64,000 bases of DNA from positions 506,197 through 570,196 of the forward strand of contig NZ_LN889812.1 in NCBI RefSeq assembly GCF_900009145.1. Reading direction: 5' to 3'. The position numbers and the translations under genes were made by a program. The notes beneath the pieces were generated by a model. That model worked only from the letters and a program-made list of their open reading frames with translations. It did not search any database and was not told the origin of the DNA. The stretch is from Planktothrix tepida PCC 9214 (lineage in GTDB: Bacteria > Cyanobacteriota > Cyanobacteriia > Cyanobacteriales > Microcoleaceae). Shown here piece after piece: positions 36,074 through 45,298 of the stretch. Positions within the stretch are counted from its first letter, which is position 1; each line of letters begins with the position of its first letter.

Positions 36074-38533
36074 ATGTCACAACCTTCTTCTGATCTCAAT
36101 TCTCGACAATATCGCTTGCAACTCAGAATTCAAGGAACAGTGCAAGGCGTTGGCTTTCGTCCGTTTATTTATCGTCTCGCAACTCAGTTAAACTTAACCG
36201 GATGGGTGAATAATTCCGTTCAAGGTGTCTGTATTGAAGTGGAAGGTTTACGGGAGAATTTAGAACAGTTTCAACGCCGTATTCAACAGGAAAAACCACC
36301 TCAATCTGAAATCCAAAGTTTAGACTCGGTTTGGTTACCAACGGTAGGTTATTCTCAATTTGAAATCCACGTTTCTGAATCTACAACTCACGCTCAAAAA
36401 TCGGCAATTGTATTACCCGATTTATCAACCTGTTCCGACTGTTTACAAGAAATTTTTGATCCTGAAAATCGCCGTTATCAATACCCGTTTACAAACTGTA
36501 CCAATTGTGGCCCCCGTTATTCGATTATTCAAGCGTTACCTTATGATCGAAATCACACCACAATGGCAACTTTTACCATGTGTTCTGATTGTCAGAAGGA
36601 ATATAATAATCCTTTAAATCGTCGATTTCATGCTCAACCCAATGCTTGTCCGGTTTGTGGGCCACAGTTAGAATTATGGGATAAAAATGGTTATATAATT
36701 GCTAGTTTTCAGGAAGCGTTAAAACAATCGGCGGATATAATTCGTTTGGGTCAAATCTTAGCATTAAAAGGGTTAGGTGGATTTCTTTTAATCGTTGATG
36801 CTAGAAACGAAACCGCCGTACAGAATTTACGCACTCGCAAACGTCGCCCCGCTAAACCGTTGGCGGTGATGTATCCTAATTTAGAACAAGTTAAGCAGGA
36901 TTGTTTGGTTTCTGAATTAGAAGAAAAATTATTATCTTCCCCAGCTTCTCCGATTGTTTTGTTACGTCGAATTTCTCCATTAGGAGGGATAATTTCCCCA
37001 TCCGTTACACCCGGAAATCCCTATTTAGGGGTGATGTTACCCTACACACCCTTACATCATTTATTATTAGCAGAATTAAATTTTCCCATTGTGGCAACCA
37101 GTGGCAATTTTACCAGTGAACCGATTTGTATTGACGAAGCAGAAGCGGTCACTCGGTTGAATCAAATCGCGGATTTTTTCTTAGTTCATAACCGCCCGAT
37201 TGTTAGACCCATTGATGATTCTGTGGTTCGGGTGATTGCAGGTGAAGAAATGGTGTTGCGTCGCGCCAGAGGTTACGCGCCTTTACCTGTTCCGATTCCA
37301 GAAGAGTCTATAGGCGCAGACAGATCCCCATTCTATCAAACTAACTTTAGTTTAGCACAGCCTTCTGATTTGTCAATAGAAACTCCCAAAAAAATTTTAG
37401 CGGTGGGAGGACATTTAAAAAATACAATTGCTATAGTATTTAATCAAAAAGCATTCTTAAGTCAACATATTGGAGACTTAGAAAATCCCCAAGCCTTAGC
37501 AGCATTTCAAGAGGTGACTAATAGCCTCAGTCAGATTTATGATTTTCAACCGAATGTGATTGTTTGTGATGCTCATCCTGATTATTATTCCACTCAATTT
37601 GCAGAGAAGTTATCCCAACAAAATCCCCCCATTCCTTTGATTCGCGTACAACATCATCTCGCTCATATTTTTTCTGTCATTGCTGAACATCATTTACAAT
37701 CTCCCTTATTAGGAATAGCCTGGGATGGAACTGGATACGGACTAGATGGAACTATTTGGGGAGGAGAATTTTTTCAGCTAACAGAAACCCAAATTCAACG
37801 TATTGGTTCTTTTCGTCCCTTTCCCCTTCCGGGTGGAGATAAAGCGGTTTATGAACCTCGAAGAATTGCGTTAGGATTGTTATATGAATTATTCGGAAAT
37901 TCTATATTTAATCTCAAGATAAATTTAGACTTGATGCAATCTTTCACAACTCAAGAGTTAAAAATTATGCAAACGATGTTAAATCGGAAATTAAATACAC
38001 CTTTAACATCAAGTGTAGGCAGACTCTTTGATGGGGTGGCTGCTTTATTAGGAATTGCTCAAACAGTCAGTTTTGAAGGACAAGCGGCAATGGCCTTAGA
38101 ATTTGCCATTGAAGGTTTAGAAACCGATGAATATTATTCTTTTGAATGGTGTGATCTTCCCCAACCTTTAGAAAAAGGGGAAAATCTGAAGTATTTCAAT
38201 TGGGAATCTACCATTCAAGGGATATTACAGGATAAAATCAACCACAAACCCCTTAATTTAATTTCAGCTAAATTTCATAACACTTTAGTTGAAGCGGTTG
38301 TAGAAATAGCCAAAAAATTAGGCGAAAAAACAATAACCTTAAGTGGAGGATGTTTTCAGAATCAATACTTAATTGAACGCATGATTAAACGGCTTTGTCA
38401 AGAACAATTTCAGGTGTATTGGTCACAAAAAATTCCTCCAAATGATGGAGGATTAGCACTAGGACAAGCTGCCTTTTTAATTAATCATCAACAATCTGTG
38501 CCCAATCGGGGAAAGAAGGCGGAAAAAAGTTAA
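36074..38533 (+). CDS. hypF: Hydrogenase maturation carbamoyltransferase HypF
   Basis: HypF carbamoylates HypE from carbamoyl phosphate and ATP, the first step to the CN ligands of the iron. The product has 819 residues. Domains: acylphosphatase (GTVQGVGFRPFIY, about 18-105), two Cys4 zinc fingers (CSDC...CTNCGPRYSI and CSDC...CPVCGPQL), the YrdC-like domain (about 210-400, KRRPAKPLAVM), and a Kae1-like C-terminal domain (HHLAHIFSVIAEHH; LSGGCFQNQYL; NDGGLALGQA). It stands alone, 4 kb after hypB. The last 53 bases overlap a convergent gene, and the protein runs about 20 residues past the usual end. hypE, its substrate gene, is not in the window. Confidence 0.97.
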   Translation: MSQPSSDLNSRQYRLQLRIQGTVQGVGFRPFIYRLATQLNLTGWVNNSVQGVCIEVEGLRENLEQFQRRIQQEKPPQSEIQSLDSVWLPTVGYSQFEIHVSESTTHAQKSAIVLPDLSTCSDCLQEIFDPENRRYQYPFTNCTNCGPRYSIIQALPYDRNHTTMATFTMCSDCQKEYNNPLNRRFHAQPNACPVCGPQLELWDKNGYIIASFQEALKQSADIIRLGQILALKGLGGFLLIVDARNETAVQNLRTRKRRPAKPLAVMYPNLEQVKQDCLVSELEEKLLSSPASPIVLLRRISPLGGIISPSVTPGNPYLGVMLPYTPLHHLLLAELNFPIVATSGNFTSEPICIDEAEAVTRLNQIADFFLVHNRPIVRPIDDSVVRVIAGEEMVLRRARGYAPLPVPIPEESIGADRSPFYQTNFSLAQPSDLSIETPKKILAVGGHLKNTIAIVFNQKAFLSQHIGDLENPQALAAFQEVTNSLSQIYDFQPNVIVCDAHPDYYSTQFAEKLSQQNPPIPLIRVQHHLAHIFSVIAEHHLQSPLLGIAWDGTGYGLDGTIWGGEFFQLTETQIQRIGSFRPFPLPGGDKAVYEPRRIALGLLYELFGNSIFNLKINLDLMQSFTTQELKIMQTMLNRKLNTPLTSSVGRLFDGVAALLGIAQTVSFEGQAAMALEFAIEGLETDEYYSFEWCDLPQPLEKGENLKYFNWESTIQGILQDKINHKPLNLISAKFHNTLVEAVVEIAKKLGEKTITLSGGCFQNQYLIERMIKRLCQEQFQVYWSQKIPPNDGGLALGQAAFLINHQQSVPNRGKKAEKS

Positions 38534-39044
38534 TTTCATAATTGGAATCTTCCCATTCTTGCACCCAAAGGGGGATTTTACCCGGTTCAGGCGTTCGCGC
38601 AAATTGTCGTTCTTTGACTTCAATGATCCGAAAGATTTGCTTCAGGGTATCCCCTTTATCTAAAGCTTCACACAACAAATCATCCAGTTCAGGATCAACT
38701 CGTTTGACTCTGGTTTTTTCTTCTTCAACCCACAATAATTTCAAAGATTCTAAATTGCGGGGACTCAACTTACTTTTGAAATAGACACGTTTGAGGGTGG
38801 CAACGGGATCTAAACTGCGTTCAACGCGACGAATTTGTTGTAAGCGAAGATAATGCCATTCCGCTAATCGCAACCGTTCTTCTGGACTAATTACCCCTTT
38901 GCTGGTGGCGTGTTTCAAACCATATTTAGCTTGAGAACACCCCAAATTTGCTAACAGGTGAATTAACTCTCGCTCTTTCGGTGTCGCCTGTCGTCGAACA
39001 ATCGTATTTGTTGATGCTCGTTGCCTTTTGGTTTCCGTTTGCAT
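38481..39044 (-). CDS. Conserved-looking basic cyanobacterial protein of unknown function
   Basis: The product has 187 residues. I do not recognise a domain. It starts with a basic Gln/Thr/Arg segment, then a helical core (ERELIHLLANLGCSQAKYGL; EERLRLAEWHYLRLQQIRRV; WVEEEKTRVKRVDPELDDLL), and ends acidic and aromatic (WVQEWEDSNYEINFFPPSF). There is no signal peptide or membrane segment. Charge and codon pattern fit a real gene. Its 3' end overlaps the 3' end of hypF by 53 bases in convergent orientation. A long empty region lies upstream. Confidence 0.7.
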   Translation of the reverse strand: MQTETKRQRASTNTIVRRQATPKERELIHLLANLGCSQAKYGLKHATSKGVISPEERLRLAEWHYLRLQQIRRVERSLDPVATLKRVYFKSKLSPRNLESLKLLWVEEEKTRVKRVDPELDDLLCEALDKGDTLKQIFRIIEVKERQFARTPEPGKIPLWVQEWEDSNYEINFFPPSFPDWAQIVDD

Positions 39045-39905
39045 TTGTCCACCGACCGTTACTAGAAATACAGTTTCAACTCAACTCATGCAATCCTTGA
39101 TGATGTCTAATGTGTAAGCCCTATTCTCCGTGACTCATGGGCTACAAACATCCTCAGACTCACGGATGTGGTTGTAGACAAACGGTATGGACTTGAGGAC
39201 ATTCAAGCTTAATCTGGTTAGGGTGTCAAGTCGAACGGAAACACCGAAACAGCTAACACCGCTTTATTGACTCCAGAAAATCTTAATTAACACGCTTAAT
39301 GATCAATCTACAAGCAGCTTAACCCAAAACCTTAAGCTATGCCTAAATTCGTCATAAATTTAAGTAACTTTCAGAAAAAGTGGGTGATTGCAAAAGACCT
39401 CTTGAAATCGTTAAAATCTGCCTGCCATAATCAACATAGACTCGCACACCTTGATCGATCATTCAACTCAGACGTGACTTGTCCATAGTGTCCATGTTTG
39501 TCCAACTAACCCATCAGGGGTTCACAGGAAAGCCATCAGGAAGTTGATCGATCTAGGTATCTTGCCATCAGGTGCATCTTTATTTTCCTCAATAGACTCT
39601 TACTATGTCTAATCATAGCCTACCGGGTCAAGATCCTTCTCACCCTAGTTTACGCTTTGTGACAATTTTTGTCTGAAGTTAACATCTAGGGGCGAGGAAT
39701 AATTGATCCGGATTTTCCCTAACCAGTCTTCCCTAAATCCCCATTAACCTCCTTTTTTATATTTTTCAACTATTCACTCAGTCTTCAAAAATTCCATCTC
39801 CTTTAATTTAAGTTCATATTATTTATTAATATTATTATTAATATTAGTTAAAATCTTTGAACCCCCACACCGGGCTATAATACCAGGCACGTTTTAGGAT
39901 GACTT
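39045..39905. other. 861-bp gene-free region
   Basis: There is no plausible frame on either strand. It should hold the promoters of the 38481 gene (minus) and the acyltransferase-like gene (plus). A TATAAT-type box is seen at about 39875-39880, 25 bases before the plus-strand ATG. Short inverted pieces occur near 39125-39180 (GGGCTACAAACATCC and GGATGTGGTTGTAG), which could form a structured RNA; I recognise no known family. Confidence 0.5.
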
Positions 39906-41021
39906 ATGCGCCTACAGGCTTTGGATGTGTTTCGGGGAATCGCGATCGCCAGTATGATATTGGTCAATAACCCCGGTAGTTGGGATTTTGTCTATCCCTT
40001 GCTCAATCATGCAGAATGGAATGGTTGTACCCCCACAGACTTAGTATTTCCCTTCTTTCTATTTATTGTTGGGGTAGCAATGGCGTTTTCCCTCTTGAAG
40101 TATACAAAAGAGTATCGAGATCCAGAAACGAACGTTCCTGAGTCGATTTATTGGCGAATTGCTAAACGATGTGGCATTTTATTTTTATTAGGATTACTCC
40201 TGAATGGATTTCCAACTTATAACCTCGCCCAAATTCGGATTATGGGGGTTTTACAACGAATTAGTGTAGCTTATTTTTTAGCGGCGATCGCTATTTTTAA
40301 TCTATCCCGAAAAGGATTATGGATATTGAGTGCTGCAATTTTAGTTGGATATTGGATAGCAATGCAATATATTCCAGTTCCAGGCTATGGCGCTGGAAAT
40401 CTAACACCGGAGGGAAATTTTGCCGCCTATATTGATCGCATGATTTTAGGTCAACAACATTTATGGAAAGGGGGAGTTTATGATCCTGAAGGATTGTTTA
40501 GTACCTTTCCGGCAGTTGTTACAGTTCTAGCAGGTTATTTAACCGGAAATTGGATTAGAAAACAACCCATTAGAACCTACACCAGTATTAGTTTAATTGT
40601 ATTTGGAATTAGTTGTTTTGTTGTGGGATATTTGTGGGCGGAAATTTTTCCCTTAAATAAATCTTTGTGGACAAGTTCCTTTACCACTGTTACCGTCGGA
40701 TGGTCATTACTGCTGTTAGCATTTTGTTATGAAACCTTAGAAGTTCGAGGCTGGACAAAATGGGGATTTCCCTTTAAAGTCATGGGATTAAATGCTCTAA
40801 CTATCTTTGTCGCTTCTGGTTTTGTCGCTAGACTTCTTAATTTCATTAAAATAGGAAATTCCCCCGAAGCTCCCACTGCTAAAACTTGGTTGTATGAAAC
40901 CGTCTTTCAATCAATCTTTGGCCCGATGAATGGTTCTCTGGCCTTTGCGATCGCAACTCTTCTATTTTGGTGGGTCATTTCCTATTTCATGTATCGTCAG
41001 GGATGGTTTGTGAAAGTTTAA
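39906..41021 (+). CDS. Acyltransferase-like multi-pass membrane protein (HGSNAT/DUF5009 type)
   Basis: The product has 371 residues with about ten hydrophobic segments. The start (RLQALDVFRGIAIASMILVN) and the following NPGSWDFVYPLLNHAEWNGC and TPTDLVFPFFLFIVGVAMAF are the hallmark of the heparan-alpha-glucosaminide N-acetyltransferase-like family, which moves acyl groups across membranes to sugar amines. The bacterial substrate is unknown; cell-wall or exopolysaccharide amino sugars are plausible. It precedes clpP by 51 bases on the same strand. Confidence 0.85.
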   Translation: MRLQALDVFRGIAIASMILVNNPGSWDFVYPLLNHAEWNGCTPTDLVFPFFLFIVGVAMAFSLLKYTKEYRDPETNVPESIYWRIAKRCGILFLLGLLLNGFPTYNLAQIRIMGVLQRISVAYFLAAIAIFNLSRKGLWILSAAILVGYWIAMQYIPVPGYGAGNLTPEGNFAAYIDRMILGQQHLWKGGVYDPEGLFSTFPAVVTVLAGYLTGNWIRKQPIRTYTSISLIVFGISCFVVGYLWAEIFPLNKSLWTSSFTTVTVGWSLLLLAFCYETLEVRGWTKWGFPFKVMGLNALTIFVASGFVARLLNFIKIGNSPEAPTAKTWLYETVFQSIFGPMNGSLAFAIATLLFWWVISYFMYRQGWFVKV

Positions 41022-41072
41022 ACCCTGGAATCGCTACAATGACAACAGAATGACTATGAGCAGAAAACTCCT

Positions 41073-41675
41073 ATGATTCCAACCGTTATTGAACAATCGG
41101 GTCGGGGCGAAAGAGCCTTTGATATCTATTCTCGGCTATTACGCGATCGCATTATCTTCCTGGGACAACAGGTGACAGCAGACCTGGCTAACTTAATTGT
41201 GGCGCAGATGTTGTTCCTCGATGCCGATGATCCAGAGAAGGATATTTATCTCTACATCAACTCGCCGGGGGGTTCGGTGACGGCTGGTTTAGGCATTTTT
41301 GATACCATGAACCACATCCGTCCCGATGTTTGTACGATTTGTATTGGGTTAGCCGCCAGTATGGGTGCGTTCCTGTTGAGTGCGGGGGCCAAAGGTAAAC
41401 GGATGAGTCTTCCCCATTCTCGAATTATGATTCACCAACCGTTAGGAGGAGCCCAAGGACAGGCGACGGATATTGAAATTCAGGCTAAAGAAATTTTGTA
41501 TCTGAAAAAACGCCTAAATCAACATTTAGCCGATCACACAGGTCAACCCTTATCCCGCATTGAAGAAGATACAGAACGAGATTTCTTTATGTCGGCTGAA
41601 GAAGCCATGCAATACGGTTTAATTGATCAAGTCATTAACCGTCGTCCTTCTGCATCAAATCCGGTTGTGAGTTAG
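41073..41675 (+). CDS. clpP: ATP-dependent Clp protease proteolytic subunit
   Basis: The product has 200 residues with the catalytic triad Ser96 (AASMGAF), His121 (MIHQP) and Asp170 (TERDFF). All three are present, so it is an active ClpP and not a ClpR-type inactive paralogue. Cyanobacteria have several clpP genes; which one this is cannot be settled from the sequence alone. It works with ClpC or ClpX in protein quality control. A hairpin follows the stop. Confidence 0.97.
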   Translation: MIPTVIEQSGRGERAFDIYSRLLRDRIIFLGQQVTADLANLIVAQMLFLDADDPEKDIYLYINSPGGSVTAGLGIFDTMNHIRPDVCTICIGLAASMGAFLLSAGAKGKRMSLPHSRIMIHQPLGGAQGQATDIEIQAKEILYLKKRLNQHLADHTGQPLSRIEEDTERDFFMSAEEAMQYGLIDQVINRRPSASNPVVS

Positions 41676-41982
41676 TTATTCTTGATAACGTGTCGGTTTG
41701 AAGACCCCCGCTACACCTTTTAGGTGAGCGGAGGGTTGATAGAAAACAAACCCCAAAATTTGTTCTTAAACTGTTCTAAGCAATTGTTAATTTTTTTTAA
41801 GTTCAGGGTCTTTTCAGGGTCTTTATCATTGACGCCTTAATAGAGAAGGTTTAAGTTATAACAATTTAGTTGGTTAAAAATCTGTTCAATTATTCACTGT
41901 CAACAATAACCAGATTGTTGCTAGATTAGCCCAGGATGAGTTTCCAATTCCATTAGCTTGAAACACCCATTAGCCTAAACTT
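41676..41982. other. Intergenic region after clpP with terminator-like hairpin
   Basis: At 41705-41735 a stem (CCCCCGCT...AGCGGAGGG, with an inner CACC/GGTG) follows clpP by 29 bases; the T-run is weak, so termination is only likely. Further on there is a direct repeat CAGGGTCTTT twice (about 41805-41823), then AT-rich sequence leading to the deacetylase gene. Confidence 0.5.
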
Positions 41983-43125
41983 ATGCTAAATCAAGTGACC
42001 CAAAAAATCAAAAAAGGATTTCAAGAAGTACCCATTGAAATTGGGCGTTTTGTTTCTCATCAATATCCTGATTTTATTACCAACAATCAATTAGAAAGGT
42101 TGCAGGATGAAGTTCCTGTTTTTATGTTTCACACGATTTATCCTAACCTATTTAAACAGCAATTAGAATATCTAAAAATCAATCAATATCAAACCCTAGA
42201 TTTAAAAACATTTATAGCTTTTTTGAAAGGAGAAGTTGAACTGAAGCAACCGTCAGTCTTAATCACAGTTGATGATGGAGAGAAAAGTTGGTATGAAGTT
42301 GCCTATCCTTTACTCAAAGAGTATGGATTTCATGCCGTAGGTTTTTTAGTTCCCTTTTATATTAAAGAAAAACCCGAATCGGCTCAAGGGAAAAGTTGGC
42401 TTTCATGGCCAGAAGTTATAGAAATGGAAAAAAGTGGTGTTTTTGAATTTGAATCTCACAGCTATTATCATGGAAAAATCTTTACTGAACCTAAAGTTAT
42501 TGATTTTTTCAATCCCGATTATCCCAATAGCTTAGGAATGCAAACCCCTTGGATTAATTATCAAGGTTCTTATACAAATCAGTTGCCTTTAGGCACTCCC
42601 ATTTATGAAAATGCGGCTCGTTTAAAAGGAAAGCGACGCTATTTTGATCCCCCCGAAATTCGAGAAACGTGCATCAATTGGGTCAAGGATCAAGGAGGAG
42701 TAGAAGTCTTTAAGCGTTCCAATTGGAGACAACAACTGCAAAGGGTGTATCAGGAAGCTCAAGAGCAGAATGAACTCGCAGACTATGAATCTGAACAGGA
42801 GCAAAAAGAACAAATCCTACTCGATTTAGGGCCAGCTAAAAACCACCTATCCGAACGTTTAAATAAACCCATTGAACACCTGTGTTATCCTTGGGGACAA
42901 GGTAGTGAACTTTCAGTAAAATTAAGTCAAGAAATTGGTTATATCAGTAATTTTTGGGATTCGATCCCTCAACGGTCTACCAACCAGAAAGGCGACTCAC
43001 CCTTGTATACACCTCGAATCAAAGATGATTATCTCATGCGTTTACCCGGAGCAGGCAGAAAACCGCTTTGGAAAATTTTCAAAGACAAGCTCAACCGTAG
43101 AGCAAAAACCATAGATTTGTATTAA
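41983..43125 (+). CDS. Polysaccharide deacetylase-family protein (NodB fold)
   Basis: The product has 380 residues. NodB features are the TVDDG motif near 90 (the first Asp as base and metal ligand) and SHSYYHG near 158 (metal-binding His); a late LCYPWGQ motif is also typical. Insertions between 185 and 285 make it longer than simple deacetylases. There is no signal peptide, unlike exported chitin or PNAG deacetylases, so it may act on a cytoplasmic or lipid-linked sugar. A glycosyltransferase and an epimerase follow on the same strand, which suggests one surface-polysaccharide pathway. Confidence 0.82.
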   Translation: MLNQVTQKIKKGFQEVPIEIGRFVSHQYPDFITNNQLERLQDEVPVFMFHTIYPNLFKQQLEYLKINQYQTLDLKTFIAFLKGEVELKQPSVLITVDDGEKSWYEVAYPLLKEYGFHAVGFLVPFYIKEKPESAQGKSWLSWPEVIEMEKSGVFEFESHSYYHGKIFTEPKVIDFFNPDYPNSLGMQTPWINYQGSYTNQLPLGTPIYENAARLKGKRRYFDPPEIRETCINWVKDQGGVEVFKRSNWRQQLQRVYQEAQEQNELADYESEQEQKEQILLDLGPAKNHLSERLNKPIEHLCYPWGQGSELSVKLSQEIGYISNFWDSIPQRSTNQKGDSPLYTPRIKDDYLMRLPGAGRKPLWKIFKDKLNRRAKTIDLY

Positions 43126-43159
43126 TTCCTGACAGTTTTACCCTAGATAAAAAAAAGAT

Positions 43160-44179
43160 ATGAAACCCGTAACCGTTGGAATTGTTAACTATAATGGCAT
43201 GGTTTGTGTTCCTGAAACCTTGTCTGCACTCCAACAATTAGACTATCCCGATTTTGAGGTGATTGTTGCAGATAATTGTTCTACTGATGGGAGTCGAGAA
43301 TGGATACAGGAACATCATCCCGAAGTGAAATGTCTGTGTTTAGAGTCTAACAGAGGATTACCGGGTGCTCGTCAAGCTCTTTTAGAAACCTGTCAAAATG
43401 AATATATTCTGTTTTTAGATAATGATATTGTGGTAGAACCTGACGCTCTAACTTATTTGATGCAAGTGATGGAGAAAGTACCCAATGCAGGAGCTTGTCA
43501 TCCTGATATTTTAGATAGCCAGAATCCTTTATTCCATCATTATAATGGGGGATGGATTCATTATTTATGTGCATACATTGATCGACCCATACCCGATCAA
43601 GAACGAGAAGAATATGAAATTTTTGATGTAATTTCTGCGGGAGCTTTATTGGTTAAACGGGAAACGGCGTTAAAAATTGGCGGGTTTGATTCTGATTACT
43701 TTTTTAACTGGGAAGATGGCGATTTTTCGGCTCGATTAACCTTAGCTGGTTATTTATGTTTAAATGTTCCTCAAGCTATTGTTCATCATAAAAGCAAACC
43801 CAGGGGTACATCTAAAGCATTTTATATGGTGCGGAATCGCTGGTATTTTATCATTAAACTTTATGATTGGAAAACTTTGATTTTAGCTCTCCCGATGCTG
43901 ATTATTTTTGAGTTTTCTCAAGCTTTACTGTTAATTGTCAAAGGAGCTTTTAAAGATTATATCCGAGGGAATTTAGCTGTTTTTCAAAATCTCCCCATGC
44001 TTTTAGAAAAACGAAAAGAATTCCAAAAATTAAAAATAAAATCTGACCGTGAATGGCTCAGAAGTGGAGAACTTTATATTCCTGAAACCTTAGTTAAAGG
44101 AAGTTTCTACACTCTTTTAATACAAATTTATAATGGTATTTTCGGAATTTATTGGCAAATCATTAAACCGTTTTGCTAA
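43160..44179 (+). CDS. Family 2 glycosyltransferase (GT-A), membrane-associated
   Basis: The product has 339 residues. The GT2 fold starts VTVGIVNYNG, with ADNCSTDGSREW and the metal-binding DxD-like FLDNDIVVEP; GGFDSDYFFNWEDGDFSARL carries the ED acceptor motif of rhamnosyl-type GT2 enzymes. A hydrophobic segment near 230-260 (LILALPMLIIFEFSQALLLI) would hold it at the membrane. It is 34 bases after the deacetylase gene and 70 before the epimerase start. The sugar donor is unknown. Confidence 0.9.
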   Translation: MKPVTVGIVNYNGMVCVPETLSALQQLDYPDFEVIVADNCSTDGSREWIQEHHPEVKCLCLESNRGLPGARQALLETCQNEYILFLDNDIVVEPDALTYLMQVMEKVPNAGACHPDILDSQNPLFHHYNGGWIHYLCAYIDRPIPDQEREEYEIFDVISAGALLVKRETALKIGGFDSDYFFNWEDGDFSARLTLAGYLCLNVPQAIVHHKSKPRGTSKAFYMVRNRWYFIIKLYDWKTLILALPMLIIFEFSQALLLIVKGAFKDYIRGNLAVFQNLPMLLEKRKEFQKLKIKSDREWLRSGELYIPETLVKGSFYTLLIQIYNGIFGIYWQIIKPFC

Positions 44180-44249
44180 CTAAGATAAACAACGGATCTT
44201 GAAATCCAGGTTAAATCAAAAGTCCATATTGAACAAATGTCAAGTAAAT

Positions 44250-45170
44250 ATGAGAAAAATTTTGGTAACAGGTGGATGTGGCTTCATCGGCTCGAATCTA
44301 ATTGATGCACTCATTAAAAATGGACATCAGGTTAAAGTCTTAGATGACCTTTCAACAGGTAAGATGGAGAATTTAAACCCTGATGCTCAACTGACTGTAG
44401 GAAGTATCACTGATGCTGATACTGTCAATTCAGTAATGCAAGATGTAGATGCTTGCTTTCATCTAGCAGCGATCGCCTCCACTCAACTGTCAAATCAAGA
44501 TTGGCTTGGTACTCATCAAGTTAATCTCACAGGAGCCATTAACATTTTTAATAGTTGTCGCCAGACTCAGATTCCTATCGTTTATGCTTCGTCTGCTGCT
44601 GTATACGGAACCACAGAACCAACAAAAATTCAAGAGTCTTTTCCCAAAAAACCTTTAACAGCTTATGGAGCAGACAAGCTGGGATGCGAATTGCACGCTG
44701 CTGTAGCTGGTCATATTCACGGTATCCCAACTTGTGGCCTTCGATTTTTCAACGTTTATGGCCCTCGACAAGATCCGAGTTCCCCTTATTCTGGGGTCAT
44801 TTCTATTTTTTGTGATCGGATTACTTCTGGCAGCCCCATCAACATATTTGGAGATGGAGAACAAACCCGAGATTTTATATTTGTTGAGGATGTTGTTCGT
44901 TATTTAATTGCTGCTCTAGATCGTACAACGACTGCCGCACCTGTTTTTAATGTCTGTACCGGAAAAGGCATCTCTATCAATGAACTCGCTCGTACTGCTA
45001 TGCTAGTTGCCAATCAAACCGTACCGATTAAATATCAACCTCTTCGCGAAGGAGATATTCGTCACTCCATTGGCGATCCCACAGCAGCCAATCAGTATTT
45101 TAATATTCAAGCAGAAACTAGCATTCAAGAAGGATTGCAAAAACTTTTTAATAGCTTTAATGTTAATTAA
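44250..45170 (+). CDS. NAD-dependent sugar epimerase/dehydratase (extended SDR)
   Basis: The product has 306 residues from the ATG at 44250 (MRKILVTGGCGFIGSNL); the upstream TTG start at 44199 adds 17 residues with no homology. The Rossmann motif is GGCGFIG, with Asp as the NAD 2'-hydroxyl ligand in LDDLSTG; catalytic Ser in YASSAAVYG and YxxxK in YGADK. GLRFFNVYGPRQDPSSPYSGV is typical of UDP-glucose/UDP-GlcNAc 4-epimerases, so galactose or GalNAc donors are likely products. It should supply the glycosyltransferase encoded just upstream. Confidence 0.9.
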   Translation: MRKILVTGGCGFIGSNLIDALIKNGHQVKVLDDLSTGKMENLNPDAQLTVGSITDADTVNSVMQDVDACFHLAAIASTQLSNQDWLGTHQVNLTGAINIFNSCRQTQIPIVYASSAAVYGTTEPTKIQESFPKKPLTAYGADKLGCELHAAVAGHIHGIPTCGLRFFNVYGPRQDPSSPYSGVISIFCDRITSGSPINIFGDGEQTRDFIFVEDVVRYLIAALDRTTTAAPVFNVCTGKGISINELARTAMLVANQTVPIKYQPLREGDIRHSIGDPTAANQYFNIQAETSIQEGLQKLFNSFNVN

Positions 45171-45220
45171 TTTGTTCAGGTTGATAATAGTGTAGACTGT
45201 TCCCTGCTATCAACTCAAAA

Positions 45221-45250
45221 ACCCGGTAACTTTTAAGAAACCGGGCTTTT
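45221..45250. terminator. Bidirectional-looking terminator between epimerase and fasciclin genes
   Basis: The stem CCCGGT/ACCGGG with an A-rich 5' flank (AAAA) and a T-run (TTTT) after it lies between convergent genes, so it could serve both. Confidence 0.6.
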
Positions 45251-45298
45251 AGATGATCTCAAAATCGATTAATCTTGAATTTGAGAACTCCTTAAATT

